A DNA stretch of 38,554 bases from Bacteroidia bacterium (GTDB lineage: Bacteria; Bacteroidota; Bacteroidia; J057): contig JALEFZ010000079.1 in assembly GCA_022760475.1 (NCBI GenBank), forward strand, positions 1 to 38,554, read 5' to 3'. Shown here piece after piece: positions 1 to 7,348 of this stretch. Position 1 is the stretch's first letter. Every line of letters starts with the position of its first letter. The notes beneath the pieces are model-generated. The model saw only the letters and a list, made by a program, of their open reading frames with translations, did not search any database and was not told the origin of the DNA. The position numbers were made by a program, and so were the translations under genes.

Positions 1-148
1 CCACAGCAAGGGCCAACTCACCCCAAAAAACGAAGGAAATCCCTCTAATCGTTCTTTACATTTCAAACCAATTTGACACAGTTAGTTGAATACTCCCCTC
101 GCTCGCAACTATTGCCGTTTTGCAACTTGTTGGCAGTAATATTTTCTT

Positions 149-817
149 TTAGAATAGATTTAGAATATCTAAAACAGATTTTCTTATTCTATTGTATTCT
201 AAGTCTGCTTCAGCTCTTGAGACTTCGCCAATTCTCTCGGATTTTCTAATCCTATGTAGCTTCCCCATTATCAATGTTAGTTCATTTATTTTTTCATTCT
301 CCCTATTCAAGGTTGAAAACTCATTTAGTTTGTCGAATGCAAGCTCAAGATTATTATTTGCTATTAATTGTCTCACTTGTAAAATGAACTTCTCTTTTTC
401 TTTTTTAATTCTCTCTTTGTTATGCTTATTTTCTTTCGCTGATTCGTATTCACTATATTTTTCATCCATATATCTGGCAAGCATAATGTCTTTGAATGAA
501 ATTGTGTACTCAATATCCCATGTCGTAAGCCAGACTTTTAGAGTTGTCCATGTATTTTCCCATCGTGGGTGATGTGGAAAAATATTACACCCAATAGCAA
601 CCTTATTCATGTATTCCAATACAGAATTAAAATCCTTAAACCTGAACTCCTTGTACAGCTCAGCCCTAGAAATAAATGGATTTTCTGGGAGTTTGGAATT
701 CACTATTTTCCATTCTTTTAATTCTCTTTCGAGAATTAGCTCTAATCTGTCTTCATCAAGTGGTCCTGGTCCTATTGGGACATTTTTAGGATATAAACTT
801 TTTAGTTCTTCTTTCAT
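149..817 (-). CDS. PCD-like domain fused to EAD11-like effector-associated domain
   Basis: 222 residues from the ATG at 817; a longer frame to 904 starts inside a structured repeat and encodes a Cys-rich leader unlike the rest, so I reject it. Residues about 25-120 resemble pterin-4a-carbinolamine dehydratase: an FRFKDF segment, the paired histidines of FPHHPRW (82-83), then WLTTWDI and KDIMLARYMDEK. The family's third active-site histidine is replaced by Trp100, so catalysis may be lost. A charged linker (118-143) leads to residues 144-222, which match my memory of EAD11, an adaptor domain of bacterial NTP-dependent conflict systems: LIANNNLELAFDKL and a GEVSRAEADLEYNRI segment near the end. 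I infer a role as adaptor or effector in a conflict system. No partner NTPase is visible; one could lie past the left edge. Confidence 0.72.
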   Translation of the reverse strand: MKEELKSLYPKNVPIGPGPLDEDRLELILERELKEWKIVNSKLPENPFISRAELYKEFRFKDFNSVLEYMNKVAIGCNIFPHHPRWENTWTTLKVWLTTWDIEYTISFKDIMLARYMDEKYSEYESAKENKHNKERIKKEKEKFILQVRQLIANNNLELAFDKLNEFSTLNRENEKINELTLIMGKLHRIRKSERIGEVSRAEADLEYNRIRKSVLDILNLF

Positions 818-831
818 GCTGTATTTTTTGA

Positions 832-900
832 CGCCAACGACACAGCTACAAGCTGTAACGCAGCGTAGCAAGGTATAGCAACGTGTAGCTGATGTTACGC
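832..900. repeat. attC-like imperfect inverted repeat
   Basis: CAGCTACA (843-850) pairs with TGTAGCTG (884-891) around a 33-nt middle that holds a small GCTG/CAGC hairpin. The outer ends GCCAAC (833-838) and GTTACGC (894-900) recall the R'' and R' core sites of integron attC elements, and the 69-nt span fits that class. The core bases only partly match the RYYYAAC/GTTRRRY consensus, and no integrase gene is in view. It lies between two minus-strand accessory genes. It could equally be a degenerate intergenic repeat of this genome. Confidence 0.35.
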
Positions 901-1010
901 GCATAATTTGTTGCTATTATTCTATTATTCCAAAAATCAGCGTGTGACAAAAATATGGGCTGGTTATGGTTTATTGCTGTATAGCTATTCTTTCAACAAT
1001 TCTCCAATTT
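894..1010. repeat. Direct repeat copy A flanking the ABM-like lipoprotein gene
   Basis: About 117 bp that align with copy B at 2070-2174. Shared blocks in the same order are GTTACGC, CATAAT, AATATGGG, GGTTA, CTGTATA, CTATTC and AATTCTCCAATTT, with small indels. Copy A ends a few bases before the stop codon of the gene at 1020-1907. The copies are clearly related but diverged, so the duplication is old. Confidence 0.7.
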
Positions 1011-1019
1011 CGTTCAGTT

Positions 1020-1907
1020 TTACTTTGAATAACCTCCATAGTAATTCATATATGTGGGATTAAGAGAGGCAAGTATCTCTTTAATTTTATCAGATACACT
1101 TCCGTAAACTGAGACATCACCCATTTTTATAGATTCGAAAAAGGCAGCTCTCGAAGATGGATTTGCCATAAGATGTTCTATTAGCGCCGTTTCATCTGCA
1201 TATTGTTCAAGTACAAACAAAGCCTTACCATCCTTTCCTCTGCACCAAAAATGAGAATTTGTGCCAGATTCAGCGTATGCATCTTCAACTAATTCCTCCA
1301 TCGCTACTTTACACTTCTCTTCATCTTTAAAGCTTGCATTCGTAGCAATAAGAATTCTATTTCGTTCAAAATTTTTAATTCCAGCTTCTTTAGCTTTAGC
1401 TACATTCTTTGAATAACCTCCATAGTAATCCATGTATTGTGGTCTAAGCGCGGCAAACATCAATCTACTACTTGTAGATATACTTCCATAAACTGAGACA
1501 TTAATCACTTCTATAGATCTAAAAAAGGATATTCTCGCAGATGTGAATCTCCTTATAGCTTTCCTTAATGCCTTTTTATCTTCATATTGTTCAAGTACAA
1601 ACAAAGATTTACCATCGTCACTTCTGAACCAAAAATGAGAATTCACACCGTATGCAGCGTGTGCATCTTTAACTATTGTCTCCATTGCTACTCTACACCT
1701 TTCTTCATCTTTAAAGGTGGCATTCATAGTAACAAAAATTCTATTTTTTTCCATATCACTAATTCCACCTTCTTGGGAGTTAAATTCATTGGGATTACTC
1801 ATTTTTTGTGCATTTTTAGAGCTACTGCAAGACGTCATTATAAAAATGGAAGCAGCGTAAACGATTAATATTTTGTTGATATAAAAAAGTATTCTTTGCT
1901 TTTTCAC
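1020..1907 (-). CDS. Lipoprotein with two tandem ABM-like (dimeric alpha/beta barrel) domains
   Basis: 295 residues. The N-terminus has a hydrophobic segment ending IFIMTSC, a lipobox with Cys27, so the product is probably membrane-anchored outside the cytoplasm. Two homologous units follow, about 54-167 and 180-295. Each has NRI(F/L)(V/I), a KDEE(R/K)C(R/K)VAME motif, NSHFW, a KSLFVLEQY or KALFVLEQY strand, and closes with YM(D/N)YYGGYSK. The pattern resembles antibiotic-biosynthesis-monooxygenase or related ferredoxin-like folds, where two units form one barrel; the tandem copy would make an intramolecular dimer. Substrate unknown. The gene lies between diverged direct repeats and has a strong -7 element and an operator shared with the SDR/AraC operon near 17.9 kb. 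Confidence 0.7.
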   Translation of the reverse strand: MKKQRILFYINKILIVYAASIFIMTSCSSSKNAQKMSNPNEFNSQEGGISDMEKNRIFVTMNATFKDEERCRVAMETIVKDAHAAYGVNSHFWFRSDDGKSLFVLEQYEDKKALRKAIRRFTSARISFFRSIEVINVSVYGSISTSSRLMFAALRPQYMDYYGGYSKNVAKAKEAGIKNFERNRILIATNASFKDEEKCKVAMEELVEDAYAESGTNSHFWCRGKDGKALFVLEQYADETALIEHLMANPSSRAAFFESIKMGDVSVYGSVSDKIKEILASLNPTYMNYYGGYSK

Positions 1908-1943
1908 AACCGAATATTTTGAGTTAATTTTTTCTTACTTTCA

Positions 1944-2012
1944 CAAAGATAGAATTGCGGCTATTTTATTATTTTATACTGAATTACAATTCTTGTATAC
2001 TTTTTGGTTTTT
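1944..2012 (-). promoter_or_regulatory. Promoter and operator of the ABM-like lipoprotein gene
   Basis: On the minus strand TATCTTTG (1951-1944) matches the Bacteroidota -7 consensus TAnnTTTG and sits 36 nt before the ATG at 1907. Exactly 23 bp upstream lies a 38-bp box (1975-2012) with TATAC repeated at a 21-bp interval (1975 and 1996), followed by TTTTTGGTTTTT on the plus strand. The same box, at the same spacing, occurs at 17959-17996. Two half-sites two helical turns apart are typical of AraC-family operators. Confidence 0.7.
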
Positions 2013-2545
2013 TCTAATTGATACCTTCAGCACGGCTCGGGTTAGTAAGCATGGCGACGGGTAGCAGAGGTTACGCACATAATGTGTTCCGATTATTCAA
2101 TCAGCATGTATCAACAATATGGGCCGGTTAGGGCTCACTGCTGTATAACTATTCATTCAAAAATTCTCCAATTTTAGTGACTAGTAAATCTCTAAATTAT
2201 TCCGAATCGATTCTGCCCATTCTGATTTTTTCATTTATTCGAAATAAGTGCTAGGAGATCAAACAGCATGGTGCTGATTTTATTAGGCAATGCATGATTC
2301 GCGAGCAGTCTCATTTCATTATTCTCTCACCACTCCCGCAATTATTCTCGCATCATCCAATTTGAGCAAACCAAATAGCCAAAAAGGACGCAACCAGCCC
2401 ATATTTCACACCTAGTTTATAAGTTTAAAGCGAGGGGTTTGGCGACGGTATTTTGACCTTGCGCGTGACGTTTAGTATTTGAAGCGTAGCCTGCCGATAG
2501 GCGGCTATGATTTCTTATACAGTGTTGTATGCAGTTTCTTTATTA
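2013..2545. other. Intergenic region with diverged repeats, no gene seen
   Basis: No convincing ORF on either strand. It holds direct repeat copy B (2070-2174) and, at 2392-2411, a 20-bp inverted fragment of the same element: its reverse complement begins GTGTGA and ends ATATGGGCTGGTT, as found in copy A at 942-965. A GC-richer tract at 2440-2510 contains AGCGTAGCCTGC. It reads as a graveyard of repeat copies or cassette junctions. Confidence 0.5.
2070..2174. repeat. Direct repeat copy B flanking the ABM-like lipoprotein gene
   Basis: Counterpart of copy A at 894-1010, in the same orientation. It starts GTTACGCACATAATG and ends AATTCTCCAATTTT. Together the copies bracket the gene at 1020-1907 with its promoter and operator, giving a unit of about 1.2 kb. 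Confidence 0.7.
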
Positions 2546-3133
2546 TCAATACACAATTGAGCACTCAATTTTAATCAGGCCACTTCCTATGTTTTGAACT
2601 AGCAAGTCTAAACTTTCACCCTTTTCGTTCGAGCCTGAATAGAGTTGATTCGTTTCATTTTTCTTGTTCTTTCCCTTCCAATAGAATTGCGTCTCTTCAA
2701 CTTCTTTTATTTCATATCCTTCTTTTTCAAGATATTCCACAATCTGATTTGTTAAAGTTTTAATATCGGTTTTACTTGTATATTCTATTTCCCAACCTGT
2801 GCTTATGGCGGGACTGTCACCACCTATGCTATTATATTTGACTTTGCCATTGACATCAAAAACTGGAAACTCTGTAATCGTTTGATTGTCCATTGTCGCA
2901 TACCACAAAAAAGTTCCTTTTTTCACATCATAATGGTCGTCAATTGAAAGACCAAACAAATAGGAGAGATAAAGTAGGATAAGTGGAAAGAATAAAATTA
3001 TGGCCAATACTTTAATCCATCTTTTTATTCTCTTCGAAATATTTTCGGTTTTCGCCTTAAATGAAAAGTCAACAATCCATATCAAGCCAAATACGAGAAT
3101 CAAGTATAGTATTATTGGTATTAGAATTATCAT
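2546..3133 (-). CDS. Hypothetical two-helix membrane protein
   Basis: 195 residues, family not recognised. Two hydrophobic helices, about residues 2-23 and 41-63, are separated by a basic loop (KRIKRW) that should face the cytoplasm. The remaining ~130 residues would form one soluble domain, predicted outside, with mixed beta strands and a helix at TLTNQIVEYLEKEGYEI. The AT-rich composition matches the accessory neighbours. It stands alone on the minus strand; the NADAR gene is 210 bp upstream, separated by a perfect 22-bp palindrome. It may be a small envelope sensor or an immunity-type protein, but nothing in the sequence decides this. Confidence 0.6.
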   Translation of the reverse strand: MIILIPIILYLILVFGLIWIVDFSFKAKTENISKRIKRWIKVLAIILFFPLILLYLSYLFGLSIDDHYDVKKGTFLWYATMDNQTITEFPVFDVNGKVKYNSIGGDSPAISTGWEIEYTSKTDIKTLTNQIVEYLEKEGYEIKEVEETQFYWKGKNKKNETNQLYSGSNEKGESLDLLVQNIGSGLIKIECSIVY

Positions 3134-3297
3134 TTTTTCAGTTTTTCAATCCTGACTAACGTTAAGTAATTTCCTGATTATCAATACCTATTTTTGCTCC
3201 ATTGTTAGCTTGGGTAATCAATAGGCTGTAGAAAGCCCCTATTTTTTTGAAGGGAATTTTTGGTTGACCTATATGGGGAATGGCATACAACAATACT

Positions 3298-3319
3298 ATA
3301 TACGCAATATTGCGTATAT
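3298..3319. promoter_or_regulatory. Perfect 22-bp palindrome, candidate operator
   Basis: The half-site ATATACGCAAT is followed directly by its exact reverse complement. It lies 25 bp past the stop of the NADAR gene and 165 bp upstream of the start of the gene at 2546-3133. There is no loop and no T-tract, so it is a poor terminator and a better candidate for a dimeric regulator site or a cruciform. Confidence 0.45.
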
Positions 3320-3343
3320 CTCCCCAATAAATACATGCCAATG

Positions 3344-3901
3344 CTACTCCAATGGATTCCTCAACTTATCCCTGACCTCCATCAAGGTATAGCCCAAGAG
3401 GTTTAGCCCTTTCCAGGTATTGGGATCTTCAATGCCATGCTCCCCCCACTTCATTCCTATACCCCAGATTTTATCGTATGGGCTGGCTTCCACCAGAATC
3501 TTTTCACCTGTGCCATCCAGGTACTTCCCTAGCTCTACATTTTGTTTGAATTTCAGATAGTTTCCATTCATTACAATACTTTCTCTTTTGGGGATCCAAA
3601 TGGAATCAGAAAAGCCCTTTACTTGTCTACCAATTTCTTTCGCCTCCTTTGGTGTTTTTGAGTCGATTATTCGCTTTAGCGATTCTTCATCCCCAAATAG
3701 TTTGGCTTTTTCCGCCATCATCCAATGTTCTACAGTTGAATATCTGATTCCTTGATATTCGAATTCACTTTCGTACCATTGACTTAAGCAGGCCTTATCC
3801 ATGTGATTTTCATCGCTCAGTTTGTGCCCCCAAAAAAAAATAAACTCCAGCTTTTCGCCATTTCTATATTTCTCAATTGTCGAATTGTAGTTGTATTTCA
3901 T
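3344..3901 (-). CDS. NADAR family N-glycosidase (YbiA-like)
   Basis: 185 residues, close to the family's usual length. Hallmarks run in order: FFWGH near residue 24, CLSQWY, an F..G..YSTVEHWMMAEKAKLF block, then AKEIGRQVKGF, a W..+R..IV..GN..KF.QN block, and LVEASPYDKIWGIG near the C-terminus. The family cleaves N-glycosidic bonds: YbiA-type members act on riboflavin-pathway intermediates, while others have been linked to NAD/ADP-ribose metabolism and reversal of guanine ADP-ribosylation in phage conflict. The essential Glu/Trp/Asp motif residues appear intact, so I expect an active enzyme. Its place beside the PCD-EAD gene makes a defence-related role plausible, which is inference. Probably cytoplasmic; no signal peptide. 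Confidence 0.92.
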   Translation of the reverse strand: MKYNYNSTIEKYRNGEKLEFIFFWGHKLSDENHMDKACLSQWYESEFEYQGIRYSTVEHWMMAEKAKLFGDEESLKRIIDSKTPKEAKEIGRQVKGFSDSIWIPKRESIVMNGNYLKFKQNVELGKYLDGTGEKILVEASPYDKIWGIGMKWGEHGIEDPNTWKGLNLLGYTLMEVRDKLRNPLE

Positions 3902-3944
3902 TTTTGCTGTTTTTATGGTTGAAGAAGATAGCTTCTAAATCAAT

Positions 3945-6900
3945 CTACTCATCCCCATCAACAATCAATGCCGGGATCTCCAAGGATTTAAAAAGCTCAT
4001 TATACGCCTTCATCTCCGTCTTAATAATGGCATCACGCTCCGCCTTATACAATTGCCAGTCCTTCGACAGGTCTGCAAACCGATCCTTGGCACCCTGGGT
4101 TACCTTCGGATCGGCCTGATCGATATAGTTCATGAGTTGCTTGAGCTGGGCGTTGAGTTTGTTGTTGAAGTTGATGACGTCCTGAAAGGTTTTTTGCTTC
4201 TCCTGGATGAGGTTTGCTTCCCAATTGTTGATGCGTTTTTGCAATTCTTTGCCTTTTTCAACCAATGGCTTCGTCTTTTCATTGCCTTCCAAAAGCTGGG
4301 CATAAGCGGAGAGTTGTTTTTTGGCTGAGCGCATCTGGATCACCGATTCATGTATGTCCACCAGGATGGATTCTATGCTGAGCAATAGTTCTTGCTGTTC
4401 TACAAAATCTTCAGGAGTGGATGAAATGGCAGGATTCGGAAGAATCGTAGCTTTAGTTTCTGCTGTGTCTCCCGCCAGGGATAGGCGGAGGGTGTATGTT
4501 CCCGGTGCAACACTGGAGCCGGAAAGTCCGCCAAACATAAAGACTTTGTCAATCGCGGGAATGGCCTCTCGGTTAAAGTCCCAGGTAAACCTGTGGTATC
4601 CTTTTTTGGAAGGCAAGACCTTGGGTTTGGAAGGGCCACCCGGCCAGAACTTAAATCCTTTTGGGGCTTTGTTGCTGTAAGACCTGATCAACTTGGAGCC
4701 TTGGAGAATGTCTACCTTCAGGTCGAGGGTATCAGCATCTTTGTCCAGGTAATAGTCAAATGTAACTCCACTTGGAGGATTGAGGCCCTGGCCTACGGCT
4801 TTGGACCTTCCTCCGAATATTCGATAGCTGTCCTTGGGTGGAAACAAGGCTATGGACTGCTTTTCCGCAGTCATGTTTTGGAGAATGCTCAAATCGTCTA
4901 AAATCCAGAATCCACGGCCTGAAGTAGCAGCTACCAGGTCATTGTCCTGGATGATCAAGTCATTGATGGCTACAACTGGGAGGTTCAGATCGAGGCGCTG
5001 CCAGAAAGCTCCATCGTCGTTGGAAACATATAGGCCAGTTTCAGTTCCCGCGTATAGCAATCCTTTTCTCTTTTTATCGGCGCGTACGACCCTGGCAAAT
5101 CCATTGGGGTCATCCAGGCCGTTGACAATTTTTGTCCAGCTTTTTCCATAGTCTGCTGTTTTGAATATATAAGAATTGAGGTCCAGTGATTTGTATCGCA
5201 TCACGACCAGGTAGCAAACTGCCGGATCATGTTCGGAGACATCAATGCTGTTGATGATGCCATCTTCAATTTCTTTGGGGGTGATGTCCACCCAGTTTTT
5301 TCCTCCATCTTTGGTGATGTGTAGCAATCCATCGTCTGTGCCTGCGTAGAGGACACCTTCTTCATGCTGAGATTCTACCAAAGCAGTAATGGTGTTGTAG
5401 TTTTCTCCACCAGCAGCTTCATTGGTGTAGGGCGCTCCGCCTGGGCCGTGCTTCTCCTTTTCGTTTTTGGTCAGGTCAGGGCTGACTGTGTTCCAACTCA
5501 TGCCTCCATCAGTGGTTTTAAATACAACATTCCCTGCATGATAAATCGTCTTTCTGTCATGAGGAGAGGAAATGATCGGAGCATTCCAATTGTAGCGATA
5601 TTTGGCATCTTTCGGAGCGATGCTCAAGCCCAATTCAGGGTATTCTTTGATGGATTTCTGTTCTCTGGATGATTTCGTCCACTTGCTGATGTTTCCTTGA
5701 TAGGTACCCCCATATACAGTTTCCGGATTGTCAGGGTCAAAGGCGATGAAGGCACTTTCCCCTCCGGCTACTGAATGCCAATCCTTCCAGTCGATTCCGC
5801 CATCGTTTGTACGGCTTGCAATGGCGATCGCAGAATTATCTTGCTGGCCTCCATATACGTGGTAAGGAACCAGGTTGTCCGTAATGACTCGGTAAAACTG
5901 TGCCGTTGGCTGATTTTTCTGGCTGCTCCAGCTCTTGCCTCCATTAAATGAAATATTGGCCCCTCCATCATTGGAGTTGATGAGGTTGCTGTTGTCATGT
6001 GGGTTGATCCACAAATGATGGTTGTCGCCATGGGGGACAGGGATATTGGAAAAACTTCTGCCTCCGTCAATGGATTTCATGACAGGAGCATTTAGGACAT
6101 AAACCACATTCTCATTCTGTGGATCGGCAAAAATCTCCATGTAATACCATGAACGTGCGATGTTCACGCGATTGCTATTGACCTGTTTCCATGTTTTCCC
6201 TGCATTGTCCGAACGATATACTCCTCCTTTTTTTCCTTTGGCTTCTATGACTGCGAACACACGTTCAGAATTGGCTCTGGAGACAGAAATTCCTGATTTA
6301 CCGAAGGCCTCTGGCAACCCTGACTCCATCTTTGTCCAGCTATCTCCACCATCGGTAGATTTGTATAGCCCGGAATGTTCTCCACCGGATTCGATGAGCC
6401 AGGGATAACGGCGGTGTTGCCACATGGAAGCATAAAGGATGCGTGGATTGTTCATGTCCATAGACAAGGAAGAGGCCCCTGTGGTAGAGTTGACAAACAA
6501 AACCTGCTCCCAGCTTTTGCCACCATCCTGGCTGCGGTAAATCCCTCTTTCATCGGTAGGGGCATATTGTGCCCCCTGTGCAGCTACATATAGGACATCT
6601 GGATTGCCTGGGTGAATGATCACATCTGAAATATGGCGGCTTTTTTCCAGCCCCAGATGGGTCCATGTTTTCCCCGCATCCATGGATTTATACACCCCAT
6701 CTCCCATGGAGGTCATTACCCCGCGGGCTGCATGCTCACCCATCCCGACCACGACTACGTTCTGATCGCTCTCGGATACGGCAATCGCCCCTACAGATCC
6801 TGTTTTGAAAAAGCCATCAGAGACGTTTTTCCAACTGATTCCATGATCTGTCGTTTTGAAAACTCCTCCTCCGGTAGAGCCCATATAATAGGTGTGGGGC

Positions 6901-7091
6901 TGGCCAATGACTCCGGTTGAAGCCACACTTCTGCCTCCTCGAAAAGGACCAATATTTCTCCACTTTAATCCATGAAAAAGGGAGTCATTCAGTTGTATGG
7001 CAGGCGCTTCGGATTTCTTTTTTCTTTTTTGAGCTTGTGTGCCAAGTGGGAGTATGATCAAGCAAATAAGGAGTAGTTTCAGGGAGTTCAT
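3945..7091 (-). CDS. Secreted VPS10/sortilin-like BNR (Asp-box) repeat protein
   Basis: 1048 residues with a signal peptide (MNSLKLLLICLIILPLGTQA, then Q). The body carries at least ten Asp-box motifs of the form S/T-x-D-x-G-x-S/T-W, for example TTDHGISW, SMDAGKTW, SQDGGKSW, STDGGDSW, TTDGGMSW and TADYGKSW, so it should fold as one or two beta-propellers over residues 35-730. The RNIGPFRGGR segment near residue 46 is typical of the long Bacteroidota proteins labelled glycosyl hydrolase or sortilin-like. Residues about 760-880 look like a beta-sandwich, and 890-1048 are helical and probably coiled-coil. No catalytic residues of a defined hydrolase are evident, so enzyme labels for this family should be treated with care. 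Single-gene unit with its own -7 element. Confidence 0.88.
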   Translation of the reverse strand: MNSLKLLLICLIILPLGTQAQKRKKKSEAPAIQLNDSLFHGLKWRNIGPFRGGRSVASTGVIGQPHTYYMGSTGGGVFKTTDHGISWKNVSDGFFKTGSVGAIAVSESDQNVVVVGMGEHAARGVMTSMGDGVYKSMDAGKTWTHLGLEKSRHISDVIIHPGNPDVLYVAAQGAQYAPTDERGIYRSQDGGKSWEQVLFVNSTTGASSLSMDMNNPRILYASMWQHRRYPWLIESGGEHSGLYKSTDGGDSWTKMESGLPEAFGKSGISVSRANSERVFAVIEAKGKKGGVYRSDNAGKTWKQVNSNRVNIARSWYYMEIFADPQNENVVYVLNAPVMKSIDGGRSFSNIPVPHGDNHHLWINPHDNSNLINSNDGGANISFNGGKSWSSQKNQPTAQFYRVITDNLVPYHVYGGQQDNSAIAIASRTNDGGIDWKDWHSVAGGESAFIAFDPDNPETVYGGTYQGNISKWTKSSREQKSIKEYPELGLSIAPKDAKYRYNWNAPIISSPHDRKTIYHAGNVVFKTTDGGMSWNTVSPDLTKNEKEKHGPGGAPYTNEAAGGENYNTITALVESQHEEGVLYAGTDDGLLHITKDGGKNWVDITPKEIEDGIINSIDVSEHDPAVCYLVVMRYKSLDLNSYIFKTADYGKSWTKIVNGLDDPNGFARVVRADKKRKGLLYAGTETGLYVSNDDGAFWQRLDLNLPVVAINDLIIQDNDLVAATSGRGFWILDDLSILQNMTAEKQSIALFPPKDSYRIFGGRSKAVGQGLNPPSGVTFDYYLDKDADTLDLKVDILQGSKLIRSYSNKAPKGFKFWPGGPSKPKVLPSKKGYHRFTWDFNREAIPAIDKVFMFGGLSGSSVAPGTYTLRLSLAGDTAETKATILPNPAISSTPEDFVEQQELLLSIESILVDIHESVIQMRSAKKQLSAYAQLLEGNEKTKPLVEKGKELQKRINNWEANLIQEKQKTFQDVINFNNKLNAQLKQLMNYIDQADPKVTQGAKDRFADLSKDWQLYKAERDAIIKTEMKAYNELFKSLEIPALIVDGDE

Positions 7092-7119
7092 GTAGTCAGT
7101 TTTATGTCATGTAGTAGAT

Positions 7120-7127
7120 CAAAGTTA
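7120..7127 (-). promoter_or_regulatory. -7 element of the Asp-box protein gene
   Basis: On the minus strand TAACTTTG matches TAnnTTTG, 28 nt before the ATG at 7091. I could not find a convincing -33 TTTG at the usual distance. Confidence 0.5.
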
Positions 7128-7348
7128 AAACAAGTTAACATTTACTTTGAAATTGGTGCTTTTGGGAATGGGTAAATTATAAACCACCCCCAAAATGAAA
7201 GTCAACTGTGGCACTTTTGGGAAAAGATGCTTCAAGCCTTTTTTGTAAAAATCCCCAATTATGCCCTAAACCCCCCAATTTAAGTTATGCTCATTTCTCT
7301 TTTTTCGAGGGTCTTGCTTCCATGAGTAGCAAGCCCCGCGAGAGCTTC

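Noticed and set aside
1..148. Left edge spacer as a gene end or second attC-like site
   Set aside because: GTTGCAA-type inverted bits are present but too short and imperfect to call; no ORF.
3220..3249. Plus-strand terminator (AATAGGCT/AGCCCCTATT then T7)
   Set aside because: The hairpin with T-run is present, but no plus-strand gene lies upstream, and on the minus strand it has no T-tract.
4053..6920. Several plus-strand ORFs of 72-119 residues inside the Asp-box gene
   Set aside because: They are antisense shadows of a gene with clear signal peptide and repeats; none has a domain or leader of its own.
7310..7340. TTGCT/AGCAA stem after the secreted protein gene as terminator
   Set aside because: Short stem with large loop and no T-tract in either direction.
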